A DNA stretch of 64,000 nt from Chrysomallon squamiferum (GCA_012295275.1 CM022672.1:21675128-21739127); one strand, 5' to 3'. Numbered from the stretch's first letter, positions 50,370-64,000 are shown. Numbers and translations are program-made. The notes: a model not told the origin generated them from the letters alone.

Positions 50370-51186
50370 GTTGTGTAAATATATAAGGGGATTAGATCCA
50401 AGTGACTGTCAGTTTTAACAGCAAAGGCTTAACCCTTGTGCCTTGGAATCTGGTGAATTAATAACAGAAAATTCTCTGAACTGTTCCTAAGTTAGAGGAA
50501 CAAGCTGATTTAGAGATTCTATTTAAATGTTCTCATAACAGCAGGGACAGCAATACAGGTACAAATATTAATATTTATTAGTAGCAATATTAAATTAAAA
50601 AAAACATTGGTATAAGCAAAATGTTTAATATCTACTGGAAGAATTAAGTGAAATAATTTGTAAAAGTTAGAGTATTTGATATGTTAGAGATGTGTGTGTA
50701 TGTGTAAAAAGAAGAGTATTTTGAACAACACAAAAACCAGTTGGCAATAATGTAAAAGATAATTAGACCTTCATTTTTAAATTAACAAGTTATAAATGAC
50801 ATATGCTAAAATAAGCACTGTGGTTTGATTATTTATTTTAAAACTTTAGTTTTTGAAACTATTAGAACAAACAAAAATATAATATATACAGTATACAAAT
50901 TATATTATTAACAAACAAAACAAAAACAGAACAAATTATAAATAATCAAATCCTTTTTCAGTACAAAATTAAATTTTAACGTACTATTTCCTAAACCTTA
51001 ATAAAGTTTAACACACTTATAACAAATTTAATTTAAAAAAAACGTCTAGCATTTAGACATAAATTTGTTCTTCATTTCAAAACATTTTGTTTCCATAACA
51101 CTTCTTACTATAAAACTAAACAATAACAAAGAGCACTTTTGTATTCTGCAAGGTGTTTGTATTTTTCTCACTGTACTTTTCCAACA
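42137..51186. other. AT-rich intergenic DNA between convergent GTF2B and SLC31
   Basis: About 9 kb with no recognisable coding exon on either strand. It contains scattered TTA tracts (about 45425-45473), a GT tract (50324-50368) and many short A/T runs, but is less microsatellite-dense than the pappalysin locus. Long 3' UTRs of both genes could occupy part of it. A TTTATT at 50832-50837 is one possible minus-strand polyadenylation signal for the transporter. Confidence 0.65.
43514..43540 (+). terminator. Candidate polyadenylation site for GTF2B
   Basis: AATAAA at 43514-43519 is followed within 10 bp by a GTGTGTGTGTGG stretch, the usual downstream element. It lies about 1.4 kb after the stop. 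An alternative AATAAA is at 42609-42614, 0.47 kb after the stop, with a T/GT-rich stretch about 50 bp on. Sequence alone cannot choose. Confidence 0.3.
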
Positions 51187-51777
51187 TCACATGTGACAGG
51201 GCTCTGTAGAAACCTCGTCACTGTTAACCTCTGTCTTACTCCTGCAGGTAGACTTTTTTTCTGAACAGGCCATCTTGGTGTATTTCTTAGTAAGCTCATG
51301 ACCTATCGCTCCAAATATAAAATGACCAGCACCACTACCTGGTAGATATAAAATATTTTTAAAAAAGTTGTTTTAAAATGTAGTAATACACAACAGAAAC
51401 ACATGCATGCATACACAGACATAAGTAAACACATACATAAACACACAGAAAAAACAAACCCTCCACAAAAAACCCCATACAAACACATGCAGACCTGTGC
51501 ACTAAAACATCCTCCCAAACCTATATATATATATATATATATATATAAGAAGCTGTCACACTTTTTGTATGTCATATTAATACATATGACAAGCATAGAT
51601 AAACCTGGAATCTATTTCACCCCATGTAAATAAACAGTATAACTGTATTACATCAACTCACCTAAAACAATGCTAAGACCGAGCCAGACACTGTAAGTCA
51701 TGAATATCAACATGATGACGTATGCACAGAAGAGATAGATCATGTGCATCATGCAGCCATAGAAGTGAAACTTCAAC
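51187..51777 (-). CDS. SLC31A1: SLC31 last two exons: TM2, TM3 and Cys-rich tail
   Basis: Exon 51777-51662 encodes FHFYGCMMHMIYLF, YVIMLIFMTYSVWLG and SIVL (TM2). Exon 51338-51187 encodes GSGAGHFIFGAIG (TM3) followed by a tail with Cys in ACSEKKSTC and a terminal CHM. Human CTR1 ends in HCH, a Cu(I)-handing motif; CHM is a plausible counterpart. Confidence 0.9.
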
Positions 51778-52845
51778 CTGAAGTACAGAATAAACACAAC
51801 AGCAATGAACAGTCGAACTGCACAAAAGCAATGGACAGAAGGCAGAAATGTTCTTTACAGACTTATGACGTCAAAGAAATAATAATCTTAACATCATAAG
51901 TCTCTAATAAACAATTATTTTAATAAAAAAGGTGTGGTTTCAGCTAAGGTATAGCACGTCTGGCATATTCCCCGGGCAGCTCTGAGCACTTTCTGTTAAA
52001 CTTGATGGATATTTTTGAGTTGATTTTATGGTAATGTTATCAGTGTTTGCCATATATGCTGTTTTCTGAGTTCACAACACCTTGATATACTGTATGCAAG
52101 GTGGTTAATATAAGCTATCCAGTATGATCAGTAAGAAAACAATTTTTACAGTAATCATTTTCAAAAATATATATATACACACACATACATACACACATTA
52201 AATAATGTATTTGTACTACACCTGTTAATAATGTTCAGGTAAAGTTACTGTTACTGCTGATACTATTATTATTCTTATTGCGACCACTACTACTACTACT
52301 ACTACTACTACCACTACTACTAAAACTACTACTATTACTACAACTTCTGTTCTACTTGAATTTACACTATTACCACTAACTCTACTACTACTACAACTAC
52401 TACTACTGTTAATGCTACTACTATTTCTATTATTGTCATATTACTATTATTATTATTATTATTATGATTATTATTATATCATAAATAAAATGATTACAAC
52501 AGCACTATCAGCAGTACCTGTAGAAGTAATAATTAAAAAATAGGTAACACTGTGTCAGTCATACTAATTTCTAACGCTGTTATGATACCTTATTGAAGCA
52601 ATTTTCTGCAGGTTTACTGCAGATAGCAGCTGTGATCTGTCTCCAAGCGTGTGGTCTGTCAGTCCATACGTCAGTGGGTTCTGTTTGAGTTTGAGCTGAA
52701 TGTACATCTTTACCAGCTTCAGAGATTCAAACAAGGCTGTCGCGAAAAACACGACAAAACATGCTCCCACAAGACCTGCATGAAATAAAATTAAACAAAA
52801 TGAATACTAATGTCTAAGAGAGATGTGAAATTTACTGAACACAAG

Positions 52846-52917
<72 letters not shown>

Positions 52918-53215
52918 GATACATACATACATAGACATGCACACACCACACACATACTCACACTCAGTTTTAAATTAACACCAAGAAAAATAATTATAAA
53001 AATAAAAAATTAAAATATAGCAGAAATCCAATATTCAACAATAACATACAATGACTGATATATTATATATGTATGGGTTTTTTCCTAATAAAAGGCGTAT
53101 TACAATGAAATATTTCATTAATGATGTATTATTTTAATAATAAACACAGTTATTATTAATATAATTACCTACTGACCTAGATATTACATTTAGTCATTCT
53201 CTGGCAGTGATAATA

Positions 53216-53276
<61 letters not shown>

Positions 53277-53360
53277 GATACTAGACTGTAATGTTGGCCA
53301 CTTTTATATAACAGTATGCAAAATATATGTGTATGTGTTTGTGTGTGTGCGTGTGTTTTG

Positions 53361-53400
<40 letters not shown>

Positions 53401-53944
53401 TGTCATTATCTGTGCAGTAAGTCTATTTCCTAACAATAGTTTTCTTTAGAATTGCTTTTGGCAGTATTAGCTGATTACAGTATCAATATCCAACAACTAG
53501 AACACTGACTGTACATAGCTGGCAGAACAGCAAAGCTGGGACAAAGGGTTAATAAAAGCAGCCTGAAACAGCTCAGCTAAAAGTGCCAAGTCATCCAGGA
53601 AAACTGCAAAAGTGCAGGATCTGATATGAATAGGAAATTATAATTACTTTTGCTCTATGTATTTAATTCAGAATAAAATTATTAAAACTTAACTGAAAAA
53701 ATTAATTTATAGGTTAAACATTTTTGAAAATCAGTAATAATAATTAAATATAAATAAATAAATAAATAAATAAATATGTAAAACAAAATAATTTTTTTTT
53801 TTTTTGTTTGTTTTTAAATGAATATAAATAAAACAAAATAAAACAAACAAAAAACAAAAACAAAATTTAAAATTTTTAAATTTTCATCACCTTCACTAAG
53901 TCTACTAAAATAATAAAAAAAAATGTTGATGTTCTTGTGCAATA

Positions 53945-53995
<51 letters not shown>

Positions 53996-56507
53996 ACATC
54001 ACATGACATTCTGTACATCAAGCTTAAAAGGAAAGCAGTATTTATACAACACTCCAACTGTTTAATTAAACATTGTTAAACGTGATCTTGCTGAAGGTTG
54101 GCCATGTCACTCAATAAACAGACCTTGAGTGCTGTTTATCTCCCTTAGATTGTGTTCTTTTGGGAGGTTTTTTTTTTAACTAAAGGAAGAAAAAGAAAAC
54201 AACAAACTCCTCTTCCTCCTTCATCTTACAAGCTCTTGTACTGATCAGCAAGAAATGTTTTGAGTGTGTGTTGCAAATCTGAAGATGTTAGTTTAAAATA
54301 ATAATGATGATGATAATGATGACAAAAAAACAGCTACAATGATGATGATGAAAATAAAAATAATAATGATGATAATGATTATGATGACAGTGATAATGAT
54401 AATGATGATGAGGGTGAGGATGATGAAAATAATGATGAAAACAACAACAATAACAACACTAATAATAATAAAAACACTAGTAACAACTATAATAATAGCA
54501 GCAACAACAATAAGAACACTAGTAACAACTATAACAATAATAACACTATCTGAGCAATCTCAAATAAAGCAGTAGGTTCTGTTGATAAACAAGAAATAAA
54601 GTTTTGTATGTGTATTGTTAAGCTATTACTTAATGCTTGGTTATGTGTTCCTGTATAGTTTGCCTTGAAATATTTCATGTGAACTGTTGTTTTGAATAAC
54701 ATATTGAAGTAAAAAGATTTGACTGTAGATTTACTGTTCAAATCCGTGATGACCAGCACATTGTTATTTTTTTCACTGGTCATTTCAAGTTATTAGGAAA
54801 ATACTTTTAAACAGCATATAATCATTGTGTGAAAGAAAACATTAACAGATATATAATCATCCCTGAAATAAAATCAGTAAATTGTTTTATACACGTTCCT
54901 TGAAATTGTATCATCTGTTATTTTATCATTGTAATTAAATTCTCCTACAGTACCTGCTTATACATATTCTCTGTAACATATACCACTGATTTTCTAACTG
55001 GTATAATTAAACCCTCATAGACAGGCTCATAATCATGTTATTTCTGTCCCTAAACAGGGAAATGATAAAAAAAAAATATATATATATATATCAAAACAAA
55101 GATAGTTTGAGACAAGAGACACACACACATATATATATATAAGATAGATACAGAAAACACAGAGACACACACACACACACACATACATATATATAAGATA
55201 GACACAGATACAGACACAGCAAATATATTGATAAGATAGCTACAAATAATAGATACGATAGATGCAGATAACAGATAAACACAGAAAAATGTAGTGAGAT
55301 ATAAGACAGACATAGATAAAATCACAGACTGATAAGACAGGCACAGTAGAGTGGCAAGAGAGACAGACAAGCAGTCAGATAAAACAAGGCAATAACCTGA
55401 GTATCAAATTACAGACATGATGAGTGTCGTGTATCTCTGATAAATGCTGACAAAGCACAATTTCAACACTGATTGTAATGAAAAAAAAGACTTGAACGTG
55501 AGTGACTTTTACCCATGACGTCAATAGATGGCTAATTTTATATACTAAAAATTTGATACAAAAAATAAAAATAAAAGATAAAAAAAATGTAGCCTGAAGC
55601 ATGTCCGTGGGAATCCTTTAATTTTGTTGTTTTTGATCTATGATTAAAACAAACAAAATGATCAAAACTATTTTTAAAATTGATTATTATTTGCTTTGTT
55701 TTAATTACAACACTGCTAGAATGAGGGTGGTTGTTTGTGTGTGTGTTTTGTACATGTCTGTGTGAGAATGAGATAAAGAGAGAGGATATAATGCTTCAGA
55801 GTGTGTATGTGTGAGTGTTTATGTTTATGCATGTCTGTATGTGATACTGTGTGTGCCTGTGTTTGTGTTTATGCATGTGTGTGTATGATAGTGTGTGTCT
55901 GTGTATTTATGTGAGTGTATAAGTGTTTGTGTTTGAGTATATGAGTGAATGTGTTTGGTGAGGTGTGTTTACATATAGGTATGTATATGGATGTATGTGT
56001 GTTTGTGTGTGTGTTTGTCATGTGAGAATATATGTACATTTTAGAAATAGTGTGAAATATTACACTAGTATTAAAATCAGGAAGAAGAAAAAGTCAGAAA
56101 AAGAGAAATAGTGTGTGAAAAAAAAGAACAAACGCAAAAACAAACAAAAATATAGAAAATCACTAAACAACCTATATATTAGAAAACAGATAAATAAATA
56201 AAAATCAGTGTGGTGGAACAGACAATGAAGTGGGTGAAAAGATCACACATCTTTCTATGGTCAATGAACTTGGGCCTGGTCTCACATTTTTTCTTTTCAA
56301 TTAAGTCAAACACATTTTTTTTTTTTTTTTTTTTTTTACCCAGCTTTTGTTGACAATAAATTGTCAAATAAGCAAAACTTGCAATGTAACATATTTATGC
56401 TAGTCCAAAAAGTTTTTGTTATGTTTTGATATCATCAGAGTTCACTGAATTTTTTTTAAAGTGATTAACTGTTAACTGTTAGATGATAGTTTATTATTCT
56501 TACATGT

Positions 56508-56552
<45 letters not shown>

Positions 56553-56757
56553 AAACACATTTTCTCCAAAGCATCATGGCATCTTTCACAGACAGGAAAC
56601 CATGGTTGTAGAGTACTGTGTTGGATTGGGAAATAGGTCACTGGCCATGCTGAGAATGATGCTGGATATACTCAACATGACTAACACTAATTAAGTACAT
56701 TTTCACCAATACAATTTCTCATGCACACACACCCACACACACAGAGACACAGGTACA

Positions 56758-56793
<36 letters not shown>

Positions 56794-57987
56794 TACAGGC
56801 ACAGATAAAAACTGACTCACAAATACACAGACACATCCAATTATCTTACATAATTTACAAACCAAACAACAACAATTAAATCTCATATTCATTTGAAGGT
56901 TTAACGTTACTTAATTTTCAAAAACTCATTAATATCACTTAACACTGATGAAACGTATCTTCAAATGCAAAGCGCTGCAGTGTATATCAGCTGTCGGTAG
57001 TGTTGTAAATGCAACAGAGTATTTAAAAATTTTGTACATGCCGTAAGTCACATATGAAAGTTGGGCTGCAGCCCTCTCCACAAGACAATGACATTGAAAC
57101 GTGGCTGAAGCATCATTACTTCTACACACTCAAGTTTTAATTAATGAATTTGAGACAGGAAATTTCTTTATGAAAATTCTGAAAGATAATGTATCCTTAG
57201 TACATCCTGTGGAAAATAATAGTAAATATTAAGAAATGATTCCTGGAAAACTAGTTAAAGAAATTTGCTGAAATAGGGAAAATGTGTGTGTGTATCTTTC
57301 TATATATATAAATATGTGTGTATGTGTGTGTGTGTGTGTGTGTGTTTGAGTTCTTATGCATATATATTCAGTGAATATGTATAAAATACACTCATTATGT
57401 TTCATGTATTATACCAATTCCTGTGTGTATTTATATCAATATATACATGTACGTATGTGCATATATTTGCAATTATGTACATATATATATGTGGGTATAT
57501 GTTTATACTGAAGTATGTTTATTTCTAACTATATTTGTTTATGTTTGTATCGTGTGTGTATGTATCTGTTTACATCTATATATGAAAATATGTATTAATT
57601 TATGCAATTAAATCATAAATGCGAGTATAATCTACAATTCATGTGTGTATATACTTTACCCTTAGCTGTTGTGTGCGATTTTCATATCAGTAACAGGTTT
57701 AATCCCAAGATAGGTGAGGCTAGAAAATGTTTAATCCTGAGGTAGTGGAAGAAACAGACAGACAGAAATTTTTACTCCAGTATTTTCTTGAGGGGATAAT
57801 CTGTTTACAATCTCTTGGCTATCAGGGCTTACATACACGTACTGTACAAAACTTCAGTTTGGTGTAAACAACATAACACACAAAACAAATGTGAATCATG
57901 GCCAAGAAGAACTCTGGGTATAAACACAACTAACTATCTTGATATACACAACCTTCATCGAAACTTAGACCACAGTATTATAAATGT

Positions 57988-58022
<35 letters not shown>

Positions 58023-59964
58023 TAATTTGGTTCATTCTCACTGGTCACTGCAATTTCTTCATGAACTGGTTTTGTATTATTTTTCCCATCTCCTATCAAC
58101 CTAGCATTACATTTTGTTTAATTTTTACATACATGTAGGGTAATTTACTCATTAACTGTGATGGTGTGTCATTCCGTTTATCACAGAAAATCTGAATATG
58201 CTGTTACTACTATTACTATGCTACAACAACTGCTACTACTTCTACTATTACTATACAACGATATTACTATTACTACTATTCCGCTACAACTACTACTATT
58301 ACTAATACTATAATAAAAATTATAATAATTTAAAAATAAATGAATAAACAAAGTAATATATACAGGAAATTAAGTCTTGGGTTGTAATACATTTTAATTC
58401 CATAAATTCATATTTTTACTCTTTCTTAATAACACTAACAACACTGCATATGTTACCATTATAAAACTTAACTAACCTTACCTACTTTCAAAAATGTTTA
58501 AAAAAATATCAAAATATTTATATATTTTATTTATATATATATACATATATATATATAGACAAACCTGTGTATAAGGGCCATTGTATACAGTTAATTGTTA
58601 AACCAGTTTCCTGTGTGTATGTACTTAGGTTTACTTACCTCTAGTTAAATTTATATTCAAAAAGTATCTTTTCTGACAACTTTAATTAATAACACTCAGA
58701 GTAGACATAATATGTAAGGTATATAGAACTTTGCCTTAGGCATCACTAAATTATTAAGCAACTTGGCTATATATTTGTCAACCTTGTAAAAAAAATTTAA
58801 ATATATGAAAAATAAAGAAATATTTTTTAACAAAATTAAATTTATGCTGTTGTTTATAAATGTTTTATTTATTAATAAGTTCAGTTAATTTTATAATTAC
58901 AATTGATGTGTGGATGAAGACAAGATATGCTTGTTCATTTAGGTTTCAACTGTATTTTATTATTTTAGAAAAATGTATTGCAATATCAAATTTATATAAT
59001 TATATACAGGTATGTGTTTACAAATTGTTCTTATTGTTTTGCCTGCTAATAAACCCCTAACACTTTTGATGCTCTGCAGTGAACATTTTTTAATTAGATA
59101 TAATTCATCAAAAAACACCAGTGATTAAAAGTAAAAAAATCCAGAGAGTGATTGTTTTGAAAGTACACGGCTCCATTTTTTTAAATGCAGGTACATGCTT
59201 TGTTGACAAGTGTAAATAATGTAATTGTTAGAGCAACAGCAACACCTGATTAAATTCCCTACAGAACTGAACAGCAGCTGTTTCATAAATATTTATCATG
59301 CAATCAGTGTCTAATAACAAACTAAATACATAATAAACAAATAGTGTTATTTTTCACATGGCATAAAATGGCCGTTAGATGATTTTAAAAAAAATATATA
59401 TATTTGGATATTTTCCCCCACAAGTAAATTAATTATATTTATCAGCCATTTATGAAAATGTTTATTCATGGATTTAATTTTTTTTTTTTTTTTTTTTTTT
59501 TTGATATCATTCAATTGTAACTTTAATTTTTTTTTTTTTTTTTTAACAATTACATTAAAAAATAAAATAAATAATATCAGTAATAAATAATGAATATTTT
59601 ATATACTTCACAACCCTTCCAGGTAACTAACATCTATAAATGTCATCATTCTAGAAGTTGCATCAGAAAAAATAAACAATGAAAACCTATTTAACATAAC
59701 TTCAGTGAACTCCACAATCTGTAGAGTCATTGTGTGACCATGATTTGACAAAATTTATAGATCAAAATTTTTCACCTAAGCTAATTTATCACAGGACTAG
59801 TGTCTAGGTTTTAAAATCGTGATGACATTTACAATAAAGGTTTTACCACATGATGATGACTGTGCATTAAACGTTTTAGATTACATGGAGACTTTTAATC
59901 AGATGATGTCTCTGAAAAGGACATGATATTCACAAACAGACACACTATGTCACATCATACTGGT

Positions 59965-59998
<34 letters not shown>

Positions 59999-61364
59999 CT
60001 TCCCTGTATGGATACAAGACAAATGGAAGCTGTGGCATGATTATCTCTGTGTGAACCTTTGACAAATAACAGCAGGAAGCAGGGAAATACTCAGATTAGG
60101 AAAGACAAACAGAAAGACTGAGAGAAAAAACAAGAACTGCTGGGACACTTATGAAAATAAAAATGGCTGACTCAGCATTTTGTTAATATTGATTTTTTTT
60201 TTGCTTGTGGGTTTCAAATTATGTTTTATGTTATTTCATTTCAATTTATTATATTTAATTTATTTGTTTTTCTTCTTCTTCTTACTAAAAAATCATTTTT
60301 GTTTAAGTAGGTAGGTTTTATTTCATTTAAAAGAAAAGAAAATCATTTTACTATATACTTTTAAACATTTTATTATCATTATTATTATTTCAATAGTATT
60401 TTTTTTTTTTTTAAATTATTAGAAATTGTTGTCAGAAACCTTTCCAGCTTTTTTTTTAGTTTTAATTTAAAAAATCATTTTTGTTTAAGTAGGTAGTTTT
60501 TATTTCATTTAAAAGAAAAGAAAATCATTTTACTATATACTTTTAAACATTTTATTATCATTATTATTATTTCAATAGTTTTTTTTTTTTTTTTAAATTA
60601 TTAGAAATTGTTGTCAGAAACCTTTCCAGCTTTTTTTTTAGTTTTAATTTAAAAAATTTTAATGATACATTCTGAATAAATTATCAAGGTTTAATTTTAT
60701 TTCTTTTTTTATTATTTGTTTTTTATTTATAAAATGTATTCATCTAAATCATGAAAAATCTGAGCTCCAGCTGGAAACAAAAATTAAAAATTAAAATGTA
60801 TTTCAAAAGTTTCTCTAACAGTGGTATTGCATTGTCAAACTTTATTATTAAAAAAGTTTGGGACACTAAGTTAAATGTTAAATAATAAATTGGATACTTA
60901 TACAAAATGTATTTAGGTCATATGCACCATGTTAATCACACATAATTTAATTTCTGTCACAAATTGAAATTGATTTCACGAATATTATACAACTGACATT
61001 TTCACTTTAATGATATATTAATGTCTGATTATGCCACTAATGATATGCCTGCAGTATAAGTATTATGTTATATATCAGTAACAGCTGCCATATGAAAATT
61101 TATTTAGGTTTCCAAGTAACTTAAAAAACCATAAAACAAGTATAATACAACATGATTTTAAACTTTGTATGGAGAAAAAAATAATAATAAAAAGCATTTT
61201 AATACTACTAACATTTATCTAAACAATATATTTGAAAGACTTTTCAAATTATGATCATTATCTTTTCTACCAAAAATTTTGGGGGCAATCCAAAAAATGC
61301 GTGACCTATAAATATAGCCTGTTCAGGCATTGTAAATTTAGACATATTCATCAACACACACACA

Positions 61365-61415
<51 letters not shown>

Positions 61416-63289
61416 GTGTGTTGGTGTGTGTGTGTGTGTGTGAACATATATAATACAAATATGAGTGGACTTACAAAAAAAATGGATTTATATAATCAAA
61501 CAATGTGCACACACACATTCACCAGGCATATACACAAATAGAGTTATGCCTACAAACCATATACACAAACAGAAAACCTGCACACACATGCATTTATATA
61601 GATATCTAGACAAATGCACAAGCATATAACTGTAAATGTTTGAAACACACACATAGACACACATACACACCATGAAGACATAACATTCATACACACACAC
61701 ACGTGCACACACACTTGCACAAAATTAACTACATATTGTATTTGCTGTAAACATTCACCTGTAAATAATATTCTGCTGGTGGTCAATTAACCTTAAGGAA
61801 ATAACTTGTGAGCTAAATTTGATATGTCACGACTATGAAAATAATATTGTAATTACTGCAGCCATACAGTACATATGTTACTTGTCCTTTATAGAATGAA
61901 AGAAAGAATGAAAGAAAGAATGAATGAAAAGGGAAATTAATGAATGAATAAAAAAAAAAAAAGGATGGACTAGTTTTTCTAGTTTTATTTCTGGCAGGCA
62001 TTTGAAATAAACAAATGATTTATCTTTTTCTCTAATTTATTTTATTTTAATTTAATTTAATTTAATTTAATTTAATTTAATTTAATTTAATTTAATTTAA
62101 TTTAATTTAATTTAATTTTATTTTATTTTATTTTTTTTTTATTTTTTTTATTTTTTTTTTTTTATTTTTTATTATTATGAATATTTTTTTTTTTTTTCCT
62201 AGTTTATTATATAGATGGATATACAATTTATCTTTCTCTCTCAATTTTGTATTTATTTCTTCTTTATTTTTTTCCCAATGTTGTGATGGATGGATGTTAT
62301 GGTGAATCTTAGTTGCAAATATCATAAGTAGGGGATAAGCTAGTGACCTGGCTGTTAATGCGACAGCCATTAAACACTGATTAGACTTGAAAACTGCCCG
62401 AAGCACACACTAAGAAGATTAATTCTTAAATCTATCATGTCCGATGTGAGACCTTACAAGTAAATTATAAAATGCTCTGTAAACATCAGGTGTTGTGTAT
62501 ATTATGTAAACATGTTGAGTAAAAATTAATTTACAGTGTTCAAAAGTTAATTTAATTTAGTGGTGTGTTTGTAAGTTCACTGATTATATATATAAGACAG
62601 AAGGAAAAAAAAAAAGAAAAGAAGTGAATTTAAAACATGAATATATTAATCTGAATTAAATGCATTATAAAGAATATTATGGATAAATGACATTAACAGA
62701 CATTCATAATTATTTTTGACATTATAAATGTAACTTTTACAATAGTGGTCAGAATATTATTTAACTCTCTATGTTTAATAACAATAAAAAAAAAACACTG
62801 TACCAAGAGCAAAATGTCCGAATATTTTATATGTGTTAATTTTTAATTTACTAAAATAACAGGTACCAGCAAATTTTATGAATATCATACTATCACAAGA
62901 TAAAATAAAACAAAACAAGAAGAAGTAAATAAAAGAAACCCAATTTTTGTTAAAAATATATATTGTTTTATAAAATTAACAAAAAACATTATGTATGTAA
63001 TTACTTGTGCCACATTTATAAATACACAAAATTTATGAAATGACAAATTTTACATATTATAAACAATATGGAAAAAACAACAACAAAAAAAGAGAAAAAC
63101 ATTTGACATAATGAATTCTAGCATCAGCCAAGTTTATTAACAATCATACAGATGATGTGTTTGTGAACTGGATATGAATACTGTAATGATTTGCTAATTA
63201 TTAAAGTTTCAGTTCTTACCAGAAACATTCTTGATATTAAGATCCTTAAAAAGAAAGTTCTTCATTTGAACTGTTGTAAAGAAATAAAT
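51187..63289 (-). CDS. SLC31A1: SLC31 (CTR) family copper transporter, 3' four exons; 5' end not found
   Basis: CTR proteins form trimers that bring Cu(I) into the cytosol. Exons in transcript order: 63289-63220, 52775-52589, 51777-51662, 51338-51187, with phases 1, 2 and 1 at the joins. They encode the end of the extracellular side (IYFFTTVQMKNFLFKDLNI), TM1 (GLVGACFVVFFATALFESLK), a cytosolic loop, TM2 with the MLIFM motif (family MxxxM copper site), TM3 with GSGAG (family GxxxG packing motif) and a tail ending CHM before TGA at 51187-51189. The N-terminal Met-rich part and start codon were not found and probably lie beyond 64000. The MLIFMTY motif favours SLC31A1 over SLC31A2, but the assignment is tentative. 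Confidence 0.9.
51778..52588 (-). other. SLC31 intron between TM1 and TM2 exons
   Basis: 811-bp phase-2 intron. It has a degenerate ACT/CTA triplet region at about 52262-52445 running into TTA repeats, and otherwise unique AT-rich DNA. Confidence 0.75.
52589..52775 (-). CDS. SLC31A1: SLC31 exon: TM1 and cytosolic loop
   Basis: Encodes GLVGACFVVFFATALFESLK (TM1) and then a polar cytosolic loop. It ends ATAAG|gtatca in phase 2, then joins the TM2 exon. Confidence 0.9.
52851..52913. repeat. (CA)n microsatellite
   Basis: About 31 CA units starting some 75 bp upstream (in transcript sense) of the SLC31 TM1 exon, within the intron's 3' end. Confidence 0.97.
60287..60651. repeat. 182-bp tandem duplication
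   Basis: Copy 1 (about 60287-60468) and copy 2 (about 60469-60651) share nearly all bases, including AATCATTTTTGTTTAAGTAG and AAATTGTTGTCAGAAACC. They differ by a few bases, mainly in homopolymer length. A recent segmental slip or an assembly duplication are both possible. Confidence 0.95.
62045..62119. repeat. (TTTAA)n pentanucleotide array
   Basis: About 15 units of a near-perfect pentamer, followed by TTTTA and T-rich sequence to about 62200. It lies in the SLC31 10.4-kb intron. Confidence 0.95.
63220..63289 (-). CDS. SLC31A1: SLC31 exon before TM1
   Basis: Between acceptor ctttcag and donor G|gtaaga the exon reads as 23 codons plus one base, IYFFTTVQMKNF then LFKDLNIKNVS, ending in the first base of the Gly that begins GLVGACF. 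This fits the segment just before TM1 in CTR proteins. The acceptor is phase 0, so a further upstream exon is required. Confidence 0.82.
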
Positions 63290-63295
63290 CTGAAA

Positions 63296-64000
63296 GAGAA
63301 AAAAAAGTAAAAATTTAAAAGATTTTCGTAAGCAACCATTTAGCACAGTCATGGGCAGGCTTCAGCGTTTGGGTCTTTCTGCATGACACGCCTAATTTAA
63401 TGAAGAAAATAATATTTATTAGCAATGCAGCCCTCCTGATGACGGGCCCCATTTCTTATTTCAGCCCGCTTCTCAAACGAATAGTTGCACATGGTTGATT
63501 TAGCAATTATACTACTCAGTCTACTGTATTAAAAAAAAAATATATATATTTTAATCTAATATCAGAAAATAGACAATTATGAAAATTTAACATTACACAG
63601 ACACAAACATTATTATATAATTATGCACATGAACAACTAATTTAATTTGTAATGAATGTAAGTTTAAATGAATGTTTTCTTTGGAAATAAATCCCATAGA
63701 CTATTTGTGTTCTAATCCTGAAAATTTTGAATACTGCATAACTGAACTTTTTTATTTTTATTATTGTCGTTGTTATTGTTGTTATTGTTATTGTTATTGT
63801 TATTGTTATTGTTGCTATTGTTATTGTTATCGTTGCTATTATTATTAATTATTATTATTTCTTTTTTATTATTAATCTCAGTTCAAAAGAAGTGGTAATG
63901 ATTATAACAACTGAAACCCTGTTTGTCAACACAAAACTGGATCTTCATTTGTTTTTACTGGTACTACTGGAGGTACCGTTTCTAGAGCGGCCTTTTGCCA
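63296..64000. other. Right edge: upstream SLC31 intron, nothing recognised
   Basis: AT-rich DNA with a GTTATT hexanucleotide tract at about 63771-63840. The last 45 bases are more complex, but I recognise no coding exon or transporter N-terminus in them. Confidence 0.6.

Larger units (their letters stand above)
52776..63219 (-). other. SLC31 intron (10.4 kb)
   Basis: Phase-1 intron inside the Gly codon at the start of TM1. It holds CA tracts (52851-52913, 53371-53396, 53949-53993, 56758-56792, 61360-61403), a GT tract (56513-56549), a TTA tract (53219-53276), degenerate triplet DNA (about 58198-58325), long T runs, a 182-bp tandem duplication (60287-60651) and a TTTAA array (62045-62119). 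No coding exon recognised on either strand. Confidence 0.75.

Noticed and set aside
62128-62406. Lys-rich minus-strand open frame
   Set aside because: Its basic tail is T-run DNA read in reverse; no similarity.

Overview
This is nuclear DNA from an animal, not a prokaryote. It is AT-rich and dense with microsatellites (TTA, CTA, CA, GA/CT and AT tracts). Four intron-rich protein genes can be rebuilt from protein similarity together with splice sites whose phases fit at every junction. The composition would suit a lophotrochozoan, plausibly a mollusc, but that is inference: nothing in the window fixes the taxon.

Layout. Positions 1-7997 are low-complexity 5' flank. From 7998 to 29265 (+) lies a complete pappalysin (PAPP-A type metalloproteinase) in 21 exons. 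It encodes 1601 residues, with a signal or anchor segment, laminin-G-like domain, two LNR modules, HEIGHNLGLWH zinc site, NYMSY Met-turn, a run of sushi/CCP modules and a final LNR. From 34230 down to 31486 (-) is a 3-exon endonuclease G (316 aa). Divergent from it, from 35077 to 42136 (+), is a complete 10-exon TFIIB gene (319 aa). From 63289 down to 51187 (-) are the last four recognisable exons of an SLC31/CTR copper transporter; its 5' end was not found and probably lies beyond 64000.

Orientation. Pappalysin and ENDOG are tail to tail with 2.2 kb between them. ENDOG and GTF2B are head to head with about 0.85 kb between start codons, which would suit a shared promoter region. GTF2B and SLC31 are tail to tail across about 9 kb of AT-rich DNA with no recognisable gene. 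The four genes have unrelated roles (secreted IGF-axis protease, mitochondrial nuclease, basal transcription factor, copper uptake), so no joint pathway is implied.

The most interesting structure is inside the pappalysin gene. A 76-bp unit covering the end of a sushi exon and its splice donor is present three times in tandem. The next intron is best explained as a GC-AG intron, with a long GA tract and a stop-generating decoy acceptor near its 3' end. I see no wholly new biological system, RNA gene, CRISPR array or intact mobile element.
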